DNA of 64,000 nucleotides, taken from Aldrovandia affinis. Its lineage: Eukaryota; Chordata; Actinopteri; Notacanthiformes; Halosauridae. The position numbers and the translations under genes are program-made. A model generated the notes under the pieces. The model had not been told where the DNA came from. It saw only the letters and a program-made list of their open reading frames with translations, and ran no database searches. Each line of letters starts with the position of its first letter. Within the stretch, counting starts at the first letter, position 1. The stretch lies in contig JAINUG010000033.1 in the NCBI GenBank assembly GCA_029706075.1, positions 1,364,001-1,428,000 on the forward strand, written 5' to 3'. Of this stretch, positions 1 to 64,000 are shown piece after piece.

Positions 1-3000
1 TTTATGTACTAGCTCTTTGTAAAGCAAGACAAACAAACCAATTCTAACCCTGCTTCCTGCTTCTTAAAGGCCAGTCCTTCATTGATTGCTAGGGTAGAGA
101 GCTCTATATTTAGTCGTTTTCTTCTTTGTGACATTACCCTGTGGGGTTGTTTTGTTTGTAGTCCCACCCAGTTACCAACCTCCCATTTAATGCTATTTTT
201 ATACTACTTTCTTTTTGGCCATAATGCCAAGAGTCCTTTAGAGTTGCATATTCAATCGTTTTTGATAAACATTCCATTACATCCATTTACATTTCATTGT
301 ATTGTGTTTCTGAGCCACAGAAATATTAAGGAGATTCTTGTGGACTTCAATAAGTACGCTGTACACAGATGACAAAAAGGATAATTTTGGGGATTAAAGC
401 CCCGGATTTTGCATTAATTTCAATTCGCTCCCTGGTTTCTTCAGCCCTGTATACACACTACGCCTGTTCCATCCACAGAAGATCATTTGGACACTTAATC
501 AGTAGTGCTTATTGTTATCTGAATGGAATAAGACAGGAACACTTTGGCAGAGGCACTTTTGTGAGTGGAGAAGTGCACTTGAGGCTGGCAACTATTGATT
601 TTGACACAGCATCTCTCATTAGTGAAGTGTTCACTGAGGGGTTCTGGCCACAAACTCATCTTCGTGTGTTCACATTTGGCTAAATACGTATTTATATGCT
701 TATCTAAATTCCTGTCTATAAGAAGCAGGGACAAACCCTGTTTTTGGATTTGGCATGCATGGTTCAAGCCTTTCCCACATTTAATAAAAGCATAGTCATG
801 AATCATGGATTTCCATGATAAAATGCAGCTATTGGCTAAGACTTGAAGCATACAAGAATGTGTGTTCATCCTGTACTTTACAGGAATAAGCAATTATTGG
901 TTTATTATGGTCAAGAATAGATTGATGGAAAAAAGCCATAATTTTTTATATGGCTGTAAATTGAGTACCACTACATCTCACCCCTGTAGGTTTCTGGTAA
1001 AAGATCTAATCAATTGTCCATGCAGCAAAGGCAGTCTTTACTTTGACTGAGTAGGAACAACTTATTTGGTATACACCAGAGGGCAGTGTTTCAGTAGTTT
1101 AAAAGCAAAGAATAAATGCATCCAAAAAAATTGTGAAAATCCAAACATATTGAATTTTAATATATTTATTTATCAGGATTGAGCAGATTGCCTGCATTTT
1201 GTTTCATATCACTGCAACTGTGAACATCATATTGTTTACATGGTTAGCTGTTTTATTTATTTTTTGTTTACAAAGATCCAGCTTGGTACAAACAAGTATT
1301 TGCAGTGCCCCTCACTGCCGTTTGTCTGAATTTCTTGCTAGTTATTAGCAACTAGCTCTTTTCTTCATTGGTGCTAAATATTTCTAAATACTATCTGCTG
1401 CAAAAAATGTATGTTACTCTCTACCTGCCTCCTTCACCAATTTATTATAATTTTTAAATCTGATGAAGTGCACATAGGCAGTTAATATAGGCTTTCCTCA
1501 TTCTCTGTCAAGGAATATTTTCCATCAAAACTGCCAGAAATTAAATATACAGATTCATTACCGTGTGCCAAATGGTAACGATGCACTATCAAAAAGAAAA
1601 CATTGTTCATTGTGAAACCTAAGGTGTGTCTTAGGGAATGGCGTACGATGCTTGTTACTAACACCATTTATTTCCCTGACTGAAGCAGTAAGCCTATTGC
1701 ACCATGCCTCTGTCTATGGGCAATATGAACACAGTTCACTGCCTATGAAACAGATTTGAGAAACTGACTTTCAAAAGAGACATCGAAAAATATTTCAGGT
1801 ATTAATTACACAGTGTGAAGCCACAGGAAATAGAGCCCCCTATAAATATGGTCTCCAAAGAGTATCCATCATTTGATTGCTTGTGAGGTGACATTGGGGA
1901 AACATTTGAAAACCACGGTTTGAAGTAAAAGCCAAATGACATTCCTGAGCGGTATCACTGGTTCAATGCATTTAGTGCGCCACTATTTAAGCCCTTGGCG
2001 AAGGCTCTGCTGTTTGTGCCTTGTATCTTGGCTGCAATGCGAGAGCAGAGCGCCAGAGGCAGACCCAGACAGGTTTGGTGCCTTGCGTTTCTGAGATCTG
2101 AGCGTTGCGTTTCACCACCTGTCCCAGCCTGGCTGGTGCGTGGAGTCCGGGAGAGCATCCTTCTCAGCCCCCAATGTGCACCATTCTTGTGAATCTCAAT
2201 ATCGAAGTCTAGTTCCTGAAAGGTCAGATAGTCCTCTCATTCTGACAGCAGGGTGATTTCACAGTGCCCCTCATTAGTCTTTGGAGGGAGAGTGGAGTAA
2301 GGTGAGCTGGAGTAAGATGTGAGCTGGTTTCGGCTGGGGTCCAAGGTTGTTCTGTCCAGTGTTGCTATTCACCAGTGCAGTTGGGATGGGGAAGGGGGGT
2401 GGGGCAGCAATGGTCATTTTACAAGCTGTAGCCAGGTAACACAAACGGGGGCATTAACACAAGTTCCTATCTCGATGTGTAGGCAACCGGGCCTATGTTA
2501 TTGTTCTGTCCATCTTCATTATCCTCGTATTTTTCTTTCATGCTGACATCATTGCCACCTGCGGCCTCTTTGGCTCTCCTTAACCTGCGAATGGGGAGGA
2601 GCAACAGCATTTATTCAAGCAACAACTCACCATATGCATAATCCTAATCTATTAATTCCCCACACTGTGCAGCACTGATTTATCCAAGAACCATCATTTC
2701 CTGCCATGCCATTTAGAAAGGAGACTTCAATTGGAATTTATGCTCAAATTCCAGATTTTCTCAGATTTGTCTGACCAAAGGGAGATTTGCATCTGAGGCT
2801 CAAATGAAACAATTATCTTCAGCCACAAAAGATGCTGCTAATGCAGAGGCAAGCAGAGAACCTTCCTTGCCTGAATTGACAGCTATTACACTGTCAATGC
2901 AGAGCAGGGGATTGTGGGTAATGGTAAAAAGCCCAGGAAGACAGAAGGACATTTAAATAGACTTGCCTCATGCATGCATTAAAGGATATAATTGCAATCA

Positions 3001-3529
3001 TACAGGGAACTGCCTAAATAAAGGAAACACTTGAGTAAATTAAGGGTTCTGGTGGCTCTGTTATGGTGTGGGGTGTATTTTCCTGGCATGGTTTAGGTCC
3101 ACTCAATCTCTTAGAAGGCATGGTAAACGCCAATAAATACAAAGCCATTCTGCGTGATCACCTTCATCCTATGGTGAAGCATTTCTATACTGATGGGTGA
3201 GGTCTCTTCCAGGATGACACTGCCCCATTCACAGGGCACAAGTTGTCACTGAATGGTTGTATGAGCATGAAAACAATGTAAATCAATTGCCTGGGTATCT
3301 CAGTCACCAGATGTCATCCCAAATAAATCCTTAAGGGAGATTCTGGAGAAAGCGTTTTCCCCCACCATCAACAAAACACCAAATTATTGAATTGCATTTG
3401 CGTTGCATTCCTCCAACCACTGAAGCTGTGGTGGCTCATGGTGGCCCGATGCCTTATGAAGACACTTTATGTTGATGTTTACTTTATTTTGGCAGTGACC
3501 TGTATCTCTATTGGTTATTTCATAATTTA
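1..3529. other. 3' flank or further intron of stk32
   Basis: No coding exon could be supported. Apart from the Tc1-like remnant at 3003-3502 the sequence appears unique. The segment at about 2560-2920 has low repeat content and balanced composition and could be conserved regulatory DNA, but that cannot be judged without an alignment. The stk32 gene may continue through here if exon 11 is spliced. Confidence 0.5.
3003..3502 (+). mobile_element. Tc1-like DNA transposon, internally deleted
   Basis: Ends are inverted and similar: left CAGGGAACTGCCTAAATAAA against right (reverse complement) CAGGTCACTGCCAAAATAAA. TA dinucleotides flank both ends (3001-3002 and 3503-3504). Inside, the plus strand reads transposase C-terminal pieces, GSGGSVMVWGVFSWHGLGPL and FQDDTAPF, the latter holding the second catalytic Asp region. 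At 500 bp it is about a third of a full element and carries stops. Confidence 0.85.
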
Positions 3530-47329
<43,800 letters not shown>

Positions 47330-50254
47330 ATCTGTTTTGTGCTGGAGGTTCTTTAATTCAGCACGGCAAGCATCTCATAAAATGAAGAGACATAGTCGTG
47401 GAATTCGCTCCTCATATACGGCTCCACTAGTGACTTCCGTTAACTGCAGCCCAACCTGTGCGAATGCAAAATTGTTTCAAACTCGTAATGCTGAAAACAT
47501 AGGATATAAACATAATCACAATTCTGTGATTAATAAAAAAAAAAAATATACTTCTCTAGATTAATATGTATAAATTATTTATATAATTAATATAATAAAT
47601 ATATTGTTTATATATTTGAAAACAAAAGGCAAATATAACCACGTGTAGATGACGTGTAGTGGTCCCTTTAACCATCATGGAAAAAACATTGGATTTTACA
47701 TGCAAGCTGTCCAGGGTGTTCGTTTAAAACTTCCATTCCATCTCGCAAAAAAAACTGCCGCAGAATGATGAATTACCGTGATGTGCTTTTACAAAGAAAA
47801 CGAAATTGGCGAGCTTTACTACAACCTCTTACCATCCTTTGATGTATACTTTATCATTGTGATACACCAAACAGTCCCCAACGACGGAACGGCAATAGAA
47901 GAGTAAGAACTTCAACCACCACATTTTTATAATACAGCAACGCTTTGCAATCACAGATATGAGAACACGTGCAGGGTGCTACACCGGGACTCGACCACCT
48001 TACAATTTAATTTTAGTTGATCGTTTAACTTTTGTCCTTGTGAATATCGTTTTGATATTGCAGTGGAGCTAAACTGAACAATATATACTTAGTATTCACT
48101 GCACAAAGCCAAGCTTCATACTGCATTACCACAAACTATGTGCAAGATGTAAAATGAACGTACACAAAGCAAATGAACGCAGCATCCAGACAGACAACAG
48201 CTGCAGAACGCCGAAATTAAATGTTCCAACATAGCTGTAAGTACCTGCATGAAGTTAGGCACAGCCAAAATCGTATATCTTGTAAGCATATTTGTATTTA
48301 ACCTTGCAGAGGTCAAAATATTACCCACGTACATTTATTTTGAGCAGTATTCCCAACTTAAGTTGGATGCTCATGTGGCTACATTAAAACTGTATTGCCG
48401 ACTCCCGACGCCTATGACAGTCTTAAAATGCCGCTTTGTATAAAATTATACGAATAGAGAACATGCACAGAATATAAAAAAATACCATCGAGAAAGCAAT
48501 GCATAGGCTACACGTACCTTTAAATGCAGCGGTTTGTCATAGAAAGTACATATCCAGCAGCGGGCATAAAACTAGAGGCAAAGGAAGTGTGAGATGGTCC
48601 AGGCATTACAGAAGCGTCTTTCAGAGCATTTGGGCAACTGCGACCGGCAAGCAACTGTCTGGCTAGCGGTGATGATTGTGCGTTTAGACTGTAACGTAAG
48701 TGAAGTGTAAGATCTCGTATTTCGTATCCTGTATGTTTGTAATTGCGGCTGAAAAGAATGCACGCTGAGACTGTGCCTCATCAATGCGCAGACGGGAAGC
48801 TGGTAAGAGGGCTTATGACTCTGTTCAAGTCCGTATCTCCTTTGATTACCTCGTACCGCGGTGTTCCCCATGCCGCTTCACACTTGACAGTGTACGTCAC
48901 TGAATGCGGGCAGAGTAGGCTACCGTACTTCCAGCATTGGCATTAAAGTAGCTATATTATGCAGACTATCGTATGGCAAATGCAATTACATTACTTCAGT
49001 CATTTATATTGGCCTATCAATGCGTCACCTTTATATACAAAGTCCCTTCTTATCAAATGCATGAAATTACCAAGTTTTCCCTGCTAAAATAAGGAGTGGT
49101 TCACCTTTTGGTTACCTTACTCAAAAAAAGCGTTAATGACAAAATACAACAACCCCTTGCCGTACTGCAGGCTAATGCAGTTAGTAAACCGTTTAATTGG
49201 GCAATGTTTTAACAAATGAATGTATTTTAAAACGTAGCCTACAGATGAAAAATCCTAATTTATATTATAGCCTAGACTATTTGTAATATAAAAATAGTCT
49301 ATTTATTATTTCATTTTTTTGTATTTTCTTAATTAGTTGTAATAATCTTACACAATCAAAAAACACATGGACTCTTGTTACACTATTTATCCAAACAGTT
49401 GCCAACAGTTGCAAGATGGAAAGCAAGTCTTGGATTGGACATTTCATGTACAATACCTTTCCGGGTTTCCTTATAACTCCTTATTCTGTTCAATGGCTAG
49501 ATGCAACATTAAGTAATGGCTCAACAAAGTGCACTCATCCATTAGCGATTGCATGTCGGGACTTAATTGTGCGGGCCAAGGACAGGTTACGTGTATGCGT
49601 TTTGCTATCAGCGCATCCTCTTTGTTTTCCCTTTCACAGAATGCCAAAATTATTTCACCTCAGATCATCAATCTCCACGAAGTCTGGCTGTCTTTTATAT
49701 GCTCAGGCAAGTAGGAAATTCAAGCAAAACCACCACCACTTGGCACTCCAACAGTAATCGCATAAGTGAGATGGGCATGCAACCTTTACTTGATATTGCA
49801 TGATCGGCGTTTCACGCTAGCCCTATAATCTGTATGCTTCATCAGGCCTAAAACTCAAGCATTTTGAATGTCTTCATGCATACCGTTGTTGTGAATTTTA
49901 CTAAGAGATGTGCATTTTTGTGATTGCTGAAAGTACACATATTCCGCCTGTGTTCGCTAAAATGTAAACGAATATTATATGTGATGCTGAAAATTTAACA
50001 ATTCTACACAATTATTTTATAGGTAGCCTACAGTATCTCATGAAACCCTTAAAGTTTCATTTAAAGTGGAACTAATGCCATCTAGTGGCACATTAATGTA
50101 ATGAAATAACACAGACCCAATCCAGATTTCCAAGGGTATGCAAAGTGACATATGAAACTGATGCCATATTGAAGCAATGAAGTCCAAATTGTCCATTGAC
50201 GAAATCCAAATTTTCAGAAATTCATAACAGAAGATAAAATGTCAGCAACTGTTA

Positions 50255-50745
50255 TCTGGCACACTCGGGTTTCGAACCGCAACAATGATAGGCAGCTCAC
50301 ACTCAAAAAAGCACCAATCAAAAGCCAGTAAGCTTTTGGGGAAGTCTGCTTTTAGTTATTATGCACTTCTGTTGTGGAATAATGTCCAACTATCCCTTCA
50401 ACTGGAAACGTTGGTGCCATTTGATCATTATAAAATACTTGCCAAAGACCTACTAGTAGATGTGTGTACTTGTTATGTGTAACTAGCCTTTTATGCATGC
50501 TTTTATGCATCCATTTGTATCATTTTATGATTGAATGTAATCAAGCGGCTACTATTATTTTCATTGACTGTTTTACTCGTTTGTATCTTACATTTTATTA
50601 TTCTTTTTGTATTTAATTCTGTTTGGTGCTTGTACAAAGGACTCGCTTGGACTTCAGTCTCAAGTGATTACCCGGTGTACCAGTAAAGCACCAGTCAAAA
50701 TTAGTGCGTTAGACCGCTATGCTATCCATGGCCCCCTTGAGTGGA
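50255..50745 (-). repeat. tRNA-derived SINE split by a LINE
   Basis: Minus strand, right part: GGGGGCCATGGATAGCATAG and CGGTCTAACGCACTAATTTT (A-box TAGCATAGCGG). Left part: GAGCTGCCTATCATTGTTGC and GGTTCGAAACCCGAGTGTGC (B-box). The two halves join cleanly if 50324-50700 is removed. Confidence 0.7.
50324..50684 (+). mobile_element. 5'-truncated LINE (L2/Rex-like) ORF2 end
   Basis: Plus strand reads LLGKSAFSYYALLLWNNVQL then SLQLETLVPFDHYKILAKDL, the usual C-terminal segment of such ORF2 proteins (AFSYYAPxLWNxLP type). Flanked by AAAGCACCAATCAAAA (50308-50323) and AAAGCACCAGTCAAAA (50685-50700), a 16-bp target duplication. About 360 bp long. Confidence 0.75.
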
Positions 50746-52684
50746 CTAGTTAACTTAGAAGTATTAGTCTATAGTCTATAGTTTAGAGACAGATGCTGAG
50801 TAGACTGTAGTTAGTTACAAATGCTGAGTTGACTGTTATTCAGTTACAAGTCATACAATTCATGCACAATAATTAATGCACACACTGAGTAGTTTGTAGT
50901 CCTAAAACAGATAGTAACCTACGTATGTCTAATTTAAGTAAAGGTGCTGAACACACTATAATTCAGGCACGGGTCTTGTGTAGACTATTTGTGTTCAGGT
51001 ACAGGTGTTGAAGTGAAAACTCTAATGCAGTTTCTCCTTCTTTGCAACCACATTTAGAATACGATGTTGCTGAATATGCCTGGGAAGGTGGGGGTGGGTG
51101 TGGAGGGTGGTGGTTGTGTCAGGGAGAAATTGTTCAAGTTTGAATTCCTGTTCAGACATAACAGTTGTGTAACATGTGGAACTGGTGTATTCTTTGTACA
51201 GTGCCTTATAAGGAAAGGAGAAATTTCACCCATAACATTTAGCTTGCAACAGCTTGGCATTACTGCGATTTCTGATGCCATGTGTAATATTTCTTTGAGT
51301 CAAATTAGTTGAATGGAATGTCACTTTATTTCATTCAGGGTATTTTTCAAAATTCCTTAGATTTTTATAAACATGGATGGTATTCGAGAAACACAAGCAC
51401 AAACAGCTTTCCCACAATTATGGTCAAGGATATTTATCTCTCGGATACCTTAGTCGGGAACTTACTGTAGGGAAGATGAAAAACATTCCAGAAGCCAGAC
51501 ACATTAGTGTCCAAAGAACCTTCCATATTTAAGCACACTTATGGCCCTTAGAAGAGGTTGTACAGAATGTTGGACAATTGGATTTATTTGACAGATTAGG
51601 GGTAAGTGTTACTGCTTACTATTCTATGAAATGTAGTCGCAGTGGTAATGTATGATATTAAATTTACATAAAAACATTTATGAATGATAAACAAGTGCTA
51701 AGATAAACTTTGCCTTCTGTTTTAAATTTTAATCTATTCTTTTCAGATCTAGCATCTTTTGTGAGTGCATGTTTTGGACAGGAGAAAAGTTAGGATGGAT
51801 GATTACTGTGATAATGTTTCCCTTATGCTGTATATACAGTATATTTACATTTGACATTTTTTATTTGAACCTTGGTCAATATTAGTATTATGTTTTAAAG
51901 CCAAATCTATGTTTAGGATGCATTTTAATTTAAATTTTTTATCAAAAAACTATTTGATGAAAATACTCATCATACTTCAATTTTCATATTTATCATTATC
52001 ATTCATAATTTTAATGTGCATTCTTCAGGATACAACTCACTCACTTAATTGCACAAATCTGCTCTAAGGCATTTGTGGAAAGTATTATGTACGGTTTGAT
52101 GTAGGTTTAGGTTTGGTTACCTTAAGTATTCTGACCTTAAGTATTTAACCAAGTTGCTTTTCTTAACCAGAACAAGCTTGATTCCTTTGTAGCACCGAAG
52201 TTACTGTTGACTAAGCCTACAATGCCACTTTAGTTTTGCCTGTTCAAGTTTAGGGTATTCCTATTAGCCTACAAAAGAAACAGCATTCATACTTTTATGT
52301 GGGCTGCCCCTGAAAAATCAGAGGTTACTGTTTTGGTTTTTAAATCGGAAAAATGTTATGCAACCTCAGGTGGTGGCCTAATTTGAAGGGGTGTCTTTCC
52401 AGTTCCCTCCAAGACATTACCTGTGACATTTGTGACCAAAATTAAAATCCCCAAGGATGTAGTCACTCAAGCCCTACTGGCAGAAAAATGAAATGCAGGC
52501 AGTGCTGGTGAGTTCCATTGGCAGTTCCAGCGGGTCCCAGTCCAAGCACTTTCATTGCTGTAGGGGGTCTACAAATTTGCCTTCAAAGGCAAATGTGAAA
52601 ACAATGGGAGAATTCCTCCCCAGTGAGTCATGTTGTAGAGTAAACATGAAGACGGGCATGTTTGGAGCTGTGCGGAGAGTGGCA

Positions 52685-52690
52685 TATAAA
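52685..52690 (+). promoter_or_regulatory. candidate TATA box of cytl1
   Basis: TATAAA (in GGCATATAAAGG) lies 41 bases before the cytl1 ATG. A start site about 30 bases downstream would leave a 5' UTR of only some 10 bases, so use of this box is plausible but unproven. Confidence 0.45.
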
Positions 52691-52725
52691 GGTGCTCGCT
52701 ATGCAGGACGTGAGCATCGGCAGCC

Positions 52726-52869
52726 ATGTCTCTCTGCCAGCAGGCGCTCCTCCTGCTCTCCTGCGCAGTGCTGACCCTGTGCTACCCGCAGACATGCTAC
52801 ACCAAGGTGCTGAGCATGGGGAGAGAGATCACGGAGCGGGCCGCGGAGCTCAAGAGAAACCCAGACACG
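52726..52869 (+). CDS. cytl1: cytl1 exon 1 (signal peptide, first Cys)
   Basis: 48 codons, MSLCQQALLLLSCAVLTLCY to AELKRNPDT. The start lies in a good context (GCAGCCATGTC) and gives a typical signal peptide. Donor GTAAGT follows at 52870. CYTKVLSMGREIT aligns with human CYSRMRALSQEIT. Confidence 0.93.
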
Positions 52870-54087
52870 GTAAGTCACTGCTCAGGCGATGGGCTGGCTG
52901 CTTGCCATGGTGTGTGACAGTGGCCTTAACGTGAGAGTGGGGTGGCCCGTCCCTTCACCTTTTCTGTATCGTCCTTCATCACCTTGCAGGAGCGCTGCAC
53001 CGCACACCTGTCAGACCTGTACATCGATGTGCACGTAAGTATCCCGCAACTTAAATCCCTCTATAAATTAATGCATGCACATTTTCAGTTTAGGTTGCTG
53101 TTGCTGCCTGTAACTTTGGTCTGCATGATTTGTCTCAACAGTTGTGAATGCTAGAATGTGGACAAATACTATTTTTTGTTTCTTTCCTGGTAAACATTTG
53201 GATTGAACTGATGCCCCCACCCCCCAACAGTATGTCACTATAATATATGGTACTCTGACAAAAAACATAAATCTTCCCAGAATGCCTGCATTATGCCGAG
53301 AATGCGGAGGTACATAGCATTGCTGGAAAGACTGCCGGACTGGCACTGCATGCGCAACAGGACCGTGCAGAAACAGAGTGCCACTGCGAGACAACTGCAC
53401 CATATTATGGCTTATAGGTGTCACGGGGTAAGAAATCACTTTGTTTTCCAATGACTGATCCTGGAGCACAAAACTCTGAAATGGTAGATAAAACAGAGAA
53501 GTACAGTCTTTATTAAAAAAGCCTATGAGAGCGCTCAAGCTCTATAAAAAATTATGGGATTTACCACCAATGATTTTTTTTTTTTGTAATGGGCTGTAGT
53601 TGACCACAAGATTTACAATATGCCTGCGCCATAAAACATTTGAAAGGGGTTTGGCAAATTTCCCTGCATTGGTATTGTACCTGAAATGATGCCTATATGA
53701 AGTAACACCATATAGACAGACAAATTGAATATTGATGATTGCAGATATTGTTCTAAGCATCATAAAGGTGACTGTTGAAAATGTTATATAAAATCTGAAA
53801 TTCATGTCTCCAGAATTCTGCAGAGCTGTAATGAACAAAAAAAAATCACACCTTCTGTTGTGACTGTGACGTGTCATCCGCAGAAGTTACATCCTTGCTT
53901 TCATCTCCCAAATGATATTGCTTATGTTTTATTTTCAGAAAGGCAATTGCTAAATGTGATGCGAAAGGCTTTATTGTGTCCTCAATTTAACAGCTCTCTC
54001 ACAGCCCATCTCTCTGTTTTTTAGGAACTACACTTCAGCACAGATGACTGTGCTGCATTAGAGCACAAACCCAGAGCCTCAACCTGA
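52726..54087 (+). CDS. cytl1: cytokine-like protein 1 (CYTL1) gene, four exons, complete
   Basis: Small secreted cytokine-like protein; in mammals CYTL1 is made by CD34+ cells and cartilage and has been linked to chondrogenesis. Four exons (144, 45, 147 and 63 nt, all phase 0) give 132 residues; human CYTL1 is 136. Residues 1-19 are a signal peptide (MSLCQQALLLLSCAVLTLC). The mature chain has six cysteines, at 24, 51, 66, 86, 110 and 121. They align with the six of human CYTL1 in the settings TCY, RC, NxC, HC/PC, xxC and DDC. LYIDVH (human LYLDIH), the IM..xC segment and DDCxALE are conserved. Overall identity is modest, so this could be the CYTL1 orthologue or an old duplicate. A NRT sequon lies at about residue 89. 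The gene is divergent from stk32 and in tandem with the STK10-like gene. Confidence 0.92.
52990..53034 (+). CDS. cytl1: cytl1 exon 2
   Basis: 15 codons, ERCTAHLSDLYIDVH, between acceptor CTTGCAG and donor GTAAGT. Contains the second mature cysteine and the LYIDVH signature. The flanking introns are only 120 and 246 bp. Confidence 0.93.
53281..53427 (+). CDS. cytl1: cytl1 exon 3
   Basis: 49 codons from NACIMPRMRRYIALLERLPD to HHIMAYRCHG. It carries cysteines 66, 86 and 110 and an N-glycosylation sequon (NRT). Acceptor TTCCCAG, donor GTAAGA. The basic RMRR and KQSATARQLH stretches parallel the KLRD and KDKARKLYTIM of human CYTL1. Confidence 0.92.
53428..54024 (+). other. cytl1 intron 3
   Basis: 597 bp, GTAAGA to TTTTAG, AT-rich. 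Nothing recognised inside. Confidence 0.85.
54025..54087 (+). CDS. cytl1: cytl1 exon 4 and stop
   Basis: 20 codons, ELHFSTDDCAALEHKPRAST, then TGA at 54085-54087. DDCAALE aligns with human DDCNALE and carries the last cysteine. Preceded by a pyrimidine tract and TTTTTTAG. Confidence 0.93.
   Translation, partial: ELHFSTDDCAALEHKPRAST

Positions 54088-64000
<9,913 letters not shown>

Larger units (their letters stand above)
47330..52725. other. divergent intergenic region between stk32 and cytl1
   Basis: 5.4 kb holding both promoters. 47.5-47.6 kb is extremely AT-rich. A SINE split by a LINE lies at 50.26-50.75 kb. The 48.5-48.9 kb stretch has more CpG than its surroundings and could be the stk32 upstream exon or promoter, but no motif settles this. 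No other gene recognised. Confidence 0.65.

Noticed and set aside
2319-2546. Minus-strand GQNNLG near 2345, similar to the GQNNNL end of human STK32A, as a candidate last exon
   Set aside because: The match is only five residues, no acceptor and frame-compatible upstream homology were found, and the frame does not stop there as in human.
48572-48946. Open frames on both strands near a CpG-bearing stretch, considered as an upstream exon of stk32
   Set aside because: The N-terminus at 47329 already matches the family (MGxxxS), and no donor joining these frames in phase was found.

Overview
The window is nuclear DNA of a ray-finned fish, most likely a teleost. It has long intron-rich genes with canonical splice sites, vertebrate-only families (STK32/YANK kinase, CYTL1 cytokine, STK10/SLK kinase), and fish-type repeats: L2-clade LINE ends, tRNA-derived SINEs with shared tails, Tc1/mariner and hAT DNA transposons, and GA/GT/CA microsatellites. 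The species cannot be named from the sequence alone.

Three host genes are present. (1) An stk32 gene on the minus strand fills about two thirds of the window. Its start codon is at 47329 and its most 3' recognised exon is at 3611-3676, with an in-frame stop at 3530. Eleven coding exons join in phase into one kinase with P-loop, catalytic Lys, HRD, the family's DFN and APE motifs, and the conserved C-terminal FIIFNREK block. Recalled residues favour STK32A over STK32B, but adjacency to CYTL1 is the STK32B arrangement in mammals. (2) A four-exon cytl1-like gene on the plus strand (52726-54087) encodes a 132-residue secreted protein with a signal peptide and six cysteines. (3) The first two coding exons of an STK10/SLK-family kinase lie on the plus strand (55831-55989 and 63655-63819), and the gene runs off the right edge. 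cytl1 and stk32 are divergent, with 5.4 kb between their start codons; cytl1 and the STK10-like gene are in tandem.

Layout: 1-3529 is the flank or a further intron 3' of the stk32 stop and holds a deleted Tc1-like element. 3530-47329 is stk32. Its introns carry an L2 LINE, several SINEs, a hAT copy with a perfect 8-bp target duplication (26766-27843), a GA microsatellite block (31.0 kb), a degenerate tandem array with a large hairpin (32.3-33.0 kb), two related mariner-like copies (34.6 and 44.9 kb), and a nested cluster at 41.0-45.7 kb. In that cluster a Tc1-like element contains two hAT insertions, one of which contains a third hAT. 47330-52725 is the divergent spacer, with a LINE inserted into a SINE. 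54088-55830 contains a likely STK10-like promoter. 55990-63654 is that gene's large first coding intron.

The genes are not an operon. The two kinases and the cytokine probably share the block because of old paralogon (4p16/5q31-35/10q) structure rather than shared function. The linkage stk32a-like / cytl1 / stk10-like is the most interesting biological point: mammals keep CYTL1 with STK32B and keep STK32A and STK10 elsewhere. It either preserves the ancestral arrangement or marks a CYTL1 duplicate lost in mammals.
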